64,000 nt of DNA from Lepidonotus clava (taxonomy: Eukaryota; Annelida; Polychaeta; Phyllodocida; Polynoidae): the NCBI GenBank assembly GCA_936440205.1, contig OW387135.1:26514792-26578791 (forward strand). The letters are read 5' to 3'. The first letter of the stretch is position 1; the number at the start of each line of letters is the position of its first letter. The position numbers and the translations under genes are program-made. Positions 61,260-64,000 of the stretch are shown here, piece after piece. The notes below the pieces were generated by a model. It made no database searches and was not told where the DNA came from. It saw only the letters and a list, made by a program, of their open reading frames with translations.

Positions 61260-63459
61260 GCAGTCTTTTGTGCAGGTCACGTGACATCCCCATAGTGCCC
61301 CCCTTTGAGGAGTACTGACCTTCGGTGGTGGTCTGAGAGCGGGCAGTATGTGCAGGGAGCGGTCAATACACCCACTGCCGTGATACTGACCTCCTCACAT
61401 AGCCTGTGTGTTTATTGCCTGGTATCCGTTAGAACTTAGAGACCATACGTATTGTGCGATGCCGGATGGCATTGGTCACGCTCGATGCACGCCACATAAA
61501 ACGCATCATGCACGCCATCACAAACAGTAGAATGGATCTTAATATTGAGAATTTTGGTATGATAATCCAATATTTCCCTCAAACTTTGTTGTACTCAATC
61601 TTGTGATATTTTTTCACTGAGAGAAGGATGTGAAGTTTTTTTAAAGGTCACAATCAAAATCAAACGGCCTAATCAAAATGCTCGCGAGCAAAGACCTGTT
61701 TCTAATGGATTAAAGCCCTTTGGGCCCCTTTAATAATGCGCTGAATTACAAATGTTCTGTAATCAAGACATCTATAGCGTTAATACAGTTACAGTACTCT
61801 TTTACCAATACGCTGTTCTTCAGATCACCCTGCCTCGGCATTTATCTGTGTAATAATTTAAAGAAGCACCCTTCTATCGTCAACGTTGTAAAGACTGCAA
61901 TATGGAGTCGATTTTTGTCTATCATTCATAAGGCAGAACTAGAAAGCTTTCAAATATGATGTACTCTTCACGGAATGCAATTACAAACCTGCATACTAAT
62001 TAAAGCCGATACTTTGCATTTATCATTATTCCTCTAGATGCCAGTCTTGAGAACTTTAAAAGGGAATAATGATACTATCTTTGATTGATGAGCAGAGACA
62101 ATCAGCTGATGACTTGAGAGTGGCTCGAAAAAGAAATTAACATTCTGATTAAACTGACAATTGCAATGACATATTTAAATACAATGTTTACTCATATGCT
62201 ATCAAGACCTTGTACGAAAACCCATTAAACCTCGTGTAGCCTATCAATTTCCATTTTCATTAATTTCATATGAACCTTAACACATGTTATTATGCTGAAC
62301 GCATTAGCCTTTAATGGAACACAATGTCGGGAATTGTGTATTTAGATATACATGTTTACCATTTGAGTTGTACACTTGAAATGGTATAAGTAGGTACATT
62401 CAAGGGTTGTTGCCTTGTTGCAGTGACCACTGGCCATGTGGTCAGTCTATAAGTGGATCAATACCTGCAGCTTCCTGACCACCACCACCTGCTGCCCCTC
62501 AACAATCCACATACCTGTCCACTCAGCCGAGGCTTTTCACCTGGCAGCGACCTGCTGAGGTCAGCAAACACCTGGCCACTTGTTGACCCTTTTCCCCACA
62601 CCCCCGTCGTCACACCTGGTCACTGGTCAGCGTATATCGACTGACCAGTGAATATTGATACTGTCAACTGGGGTGACGTAATCAACCTGTGGAGACAAAC
62701 TGGTACCACGCGCCGCCGTGCACCGTACCCCTATAGGCCAGTGGTGTAACCTACCTGGGGTTATTGACACAGGTACTCTATTGGGCGCCATTGCAGAGTG
62801 GGTTATGTGTTTGTGTGCTCAGTGGTGTTGGGGGTGAGTGAGGGTAGGCCTCCCCTGTTTGCTGTTATCATAATAGCAGTTTGGTGTTAACATAACGACT
62901 CTCCATGGCAGGGTCTATCCTTTCCGGTCTCTGGGCCTTTTATAGAAAGGAATATGTTGAGTTGTGTCAACACAAGCACAACAAGTGGTCAGCATAATTC
63001 TGTACAATGCCCCCTCCCCGTGTAGGTAGCGGTCAGTGGGTGAGGGGTGGATAGGGGGTTCATGTGGGTTACAGAGAAAGGGCCTGAGGGCAAAGGGAAG
63101 ATACAGAAAGGGCAGATAGCGGCTTTGTGAACACGCTTATAGATCACTGCCTACCCGTGGCCCTGATAAAAAGCCAAGGAGATCTCTCCATAGGCCTCAA
63201 AGGCTGTCACGTATAGATCCGTGGGGGCGGCTTCTCTTTATGTGCACCCCGTCTCACGTCAATAAAGGGAGAAAGATCCAAGATCTAAGGGGGTAAAGGG
63301 CCCGGGGTGCGTGTCCGGCCCTCCGATCGATATGGCCGTATCATACTACCCCTCCCCTACTCCCTTCCTATAACCCCACTCACCCCATGCTCGGCCTAGA
63401 TCTAATCAACCCGGTGGTATACAGCGGAGCATGGGGACACAGGAGGACGCGCCACTTAC

Positions 63460-63670
63460 TGTTGTCCTGTGCTGGGCGACTGCAGGCATCCCCCCTTCTG
63501 GCCTGAGCAGCGGCGGGGGGCGGCGGGCGGCAGGCGCAGCAACTCGCGGGTCGGCGGCGGCCGGCATCAACGTAAAGGGAGCTGCTCGCTCTGCTCCCGG
63601 CGGCCGCTGGAGGAGGTGGTGGTGGTTGTAGTGGTGGCACAGGTGGTGGTAGTACAGGTGGGTAGATCCT
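63460..63670 (-). other. Candidate 5' UTR exon of Rbfox in a GC-rich block
   Basis: On the minus strand a GC-rich stretch ends GCACAGGACAACA before a consensus donor GTAAGTGG (63459 downwards). The block (63480-63980) is CpG-rich with CAG/CGG and CCACCA repeats, as often seen in first exons. It contains no start codon with convincing coding context. The right boundary is arbitrary, because neither a transcription start nor an acceptor is clear. Confidence 0.35.
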
Positions 63671-64000
63671 AGCTAACTAACGCAAGTGGTGCATCCCGAC
63701 GATGAAGATAGGACCGATGACAGGCTGTGGGGAGTTGTCGGGGGAGGAGGAGGTAGTGTCGCTGGGAGGCAGCGCCTACTGTCGGACGCGCTGCGGACGC
63801 TGTCTCTCTCTCCTCCACGGTGACGGGACCGGCTTTCTGCGCAGGACGGCTGGTGGGCCGCTTTAGGGCCTCCTCCTGCAGCAGGCAGCAGGAACACAAG
63901 CAGCAGCAGCAGCGGCCGGGCTGCGCTACACACAACCAGGGACCCACCACTGGAGCCTCCACCAACTACCAGCATCACTAGCAGCTGGAAGCAGCTGGAG

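Larger units (their letters stand above)
48865..63459 (-). other. Upstream region: 5' UTR introns / promoter region of Rbfox, 14.6 kb
   Basis: No protein-coding gene recognised. The region holds a hAT-like MITE (52952-53167), a G15 run (54432-54446), a hairpin (58368-58400), a CpG-rich block with TCTCGCGAG (59820-60130), and blocks resembling conserved enhancers (60780-61160, 61620-62040). ORFs here are short or driven by base composition. Confidence 0.4.

Noticed and set aside
63380-63978. Several overlapping Pro/Ala/Gly-rich ORFs on both strands
   Set aside because: CAG/CGG/CCACCA repeats keep all frames open. A 5' UTR exon with a donor at 63459 explains the block better.
1-64000. tRNA, rRNA, CRISPR, retroviral or LTR elements
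   Set aside because: I looked for tRNA box A/B-like words, paired long terminal repeats and polymerase-type motifs in the open frames and saw nothing convincing.

Overview
This is a metazoan nuclear window, most likely from an invertebrate bilaterian. It has long introns, G/C homopolymer runs, a small hAT-like MITE and CpG-rich islets, and no operons or dense ORFs. The one gene I can identify is an RBFOX-family splicing regulator (fox-1 / A2BP1 / Rbfox). It lies on the minus strand and fills almost the whole window. Nearly all other open frames are shadow ORFs in introns.

Transcription runs from right (high coordinates) to left. The common coding body can be read exon by exon with proper splice sites and matching phases. 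Position 24044-23847 holds the N-terminal low-complexity exon. Position 16193-16062 holds a TQTD-type linker plus RNP2 (LHVSNI). Position 12718-12665 is the 54-nt RRM exon (QFGPILDVEIIFNERGSK), and 10101-10009 is the 93-nt RRM exon with RNP1 (GFGFVTFA). Position 7012-6946 starts VNNATARVMTKK. The Ala/Arg-Gly/Tyr-rich C-terminal exons follow at 4432-4394, 4115-3980, 3045-2997 and 163-81. The final C-terminal exon(s) and 3' UTR lie beyond the left edge. Exon lengths (54, 93) and C-terminal phases (1-1, 1-2, 2-0, 0-2) match vertebrate RBFOX as I remember it, so the architecture looks ancestral.

Upstream (about 26.8-64 kb) there are several short exons that carry an ATG and end in phase 0 at a good donor. 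Each could join the common phase-0 exon at 24044. The best, at 48864-48823 (MMWVPAAGGLVPTM), resembles the vertebrate RBFOX1 first-exon peptide MIVPAAPYLPGLIQ. Others are at 40880-40830, 26945-26847, 42409-42371, 37128-37111 and 50223-50200. A GC-rich exon-like block with a donor at 63460 may be a 5' UTR exon. The layout suggests a multi-promoter gene like vertebrate RBFOX1.

The most interesting signal is at the 93-nt RRM exon. TGCATG, the RBFOX binding site UGCAUG, lies in its 3' splice site, overlaps its unusual 5' splice site (GAG|GTGCATGG), and recurs three more times within about 220 nt upstream. Skipping this 93-nt exon keeps frame but removes RNP1. The locus therefore looks wired for autoregulated production of an RRM-deleted form, as known for vertebrate RBFOX2.

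The remainder is intron with a perfect 227-bp tandem duplication, older tandem repeats, a roughly 216-bp TIR element, homopolymer tracts, candidate microexons, and GC- or homeodomain-site-rich blocks that may be enhancers. A 9-bp word, GAGCTGCTC/GAGCAGCTC, occurs 13 times where about 0.5 is expected. I saw no tRNA, rRNA, CRISPR or recognisable retroviral element.
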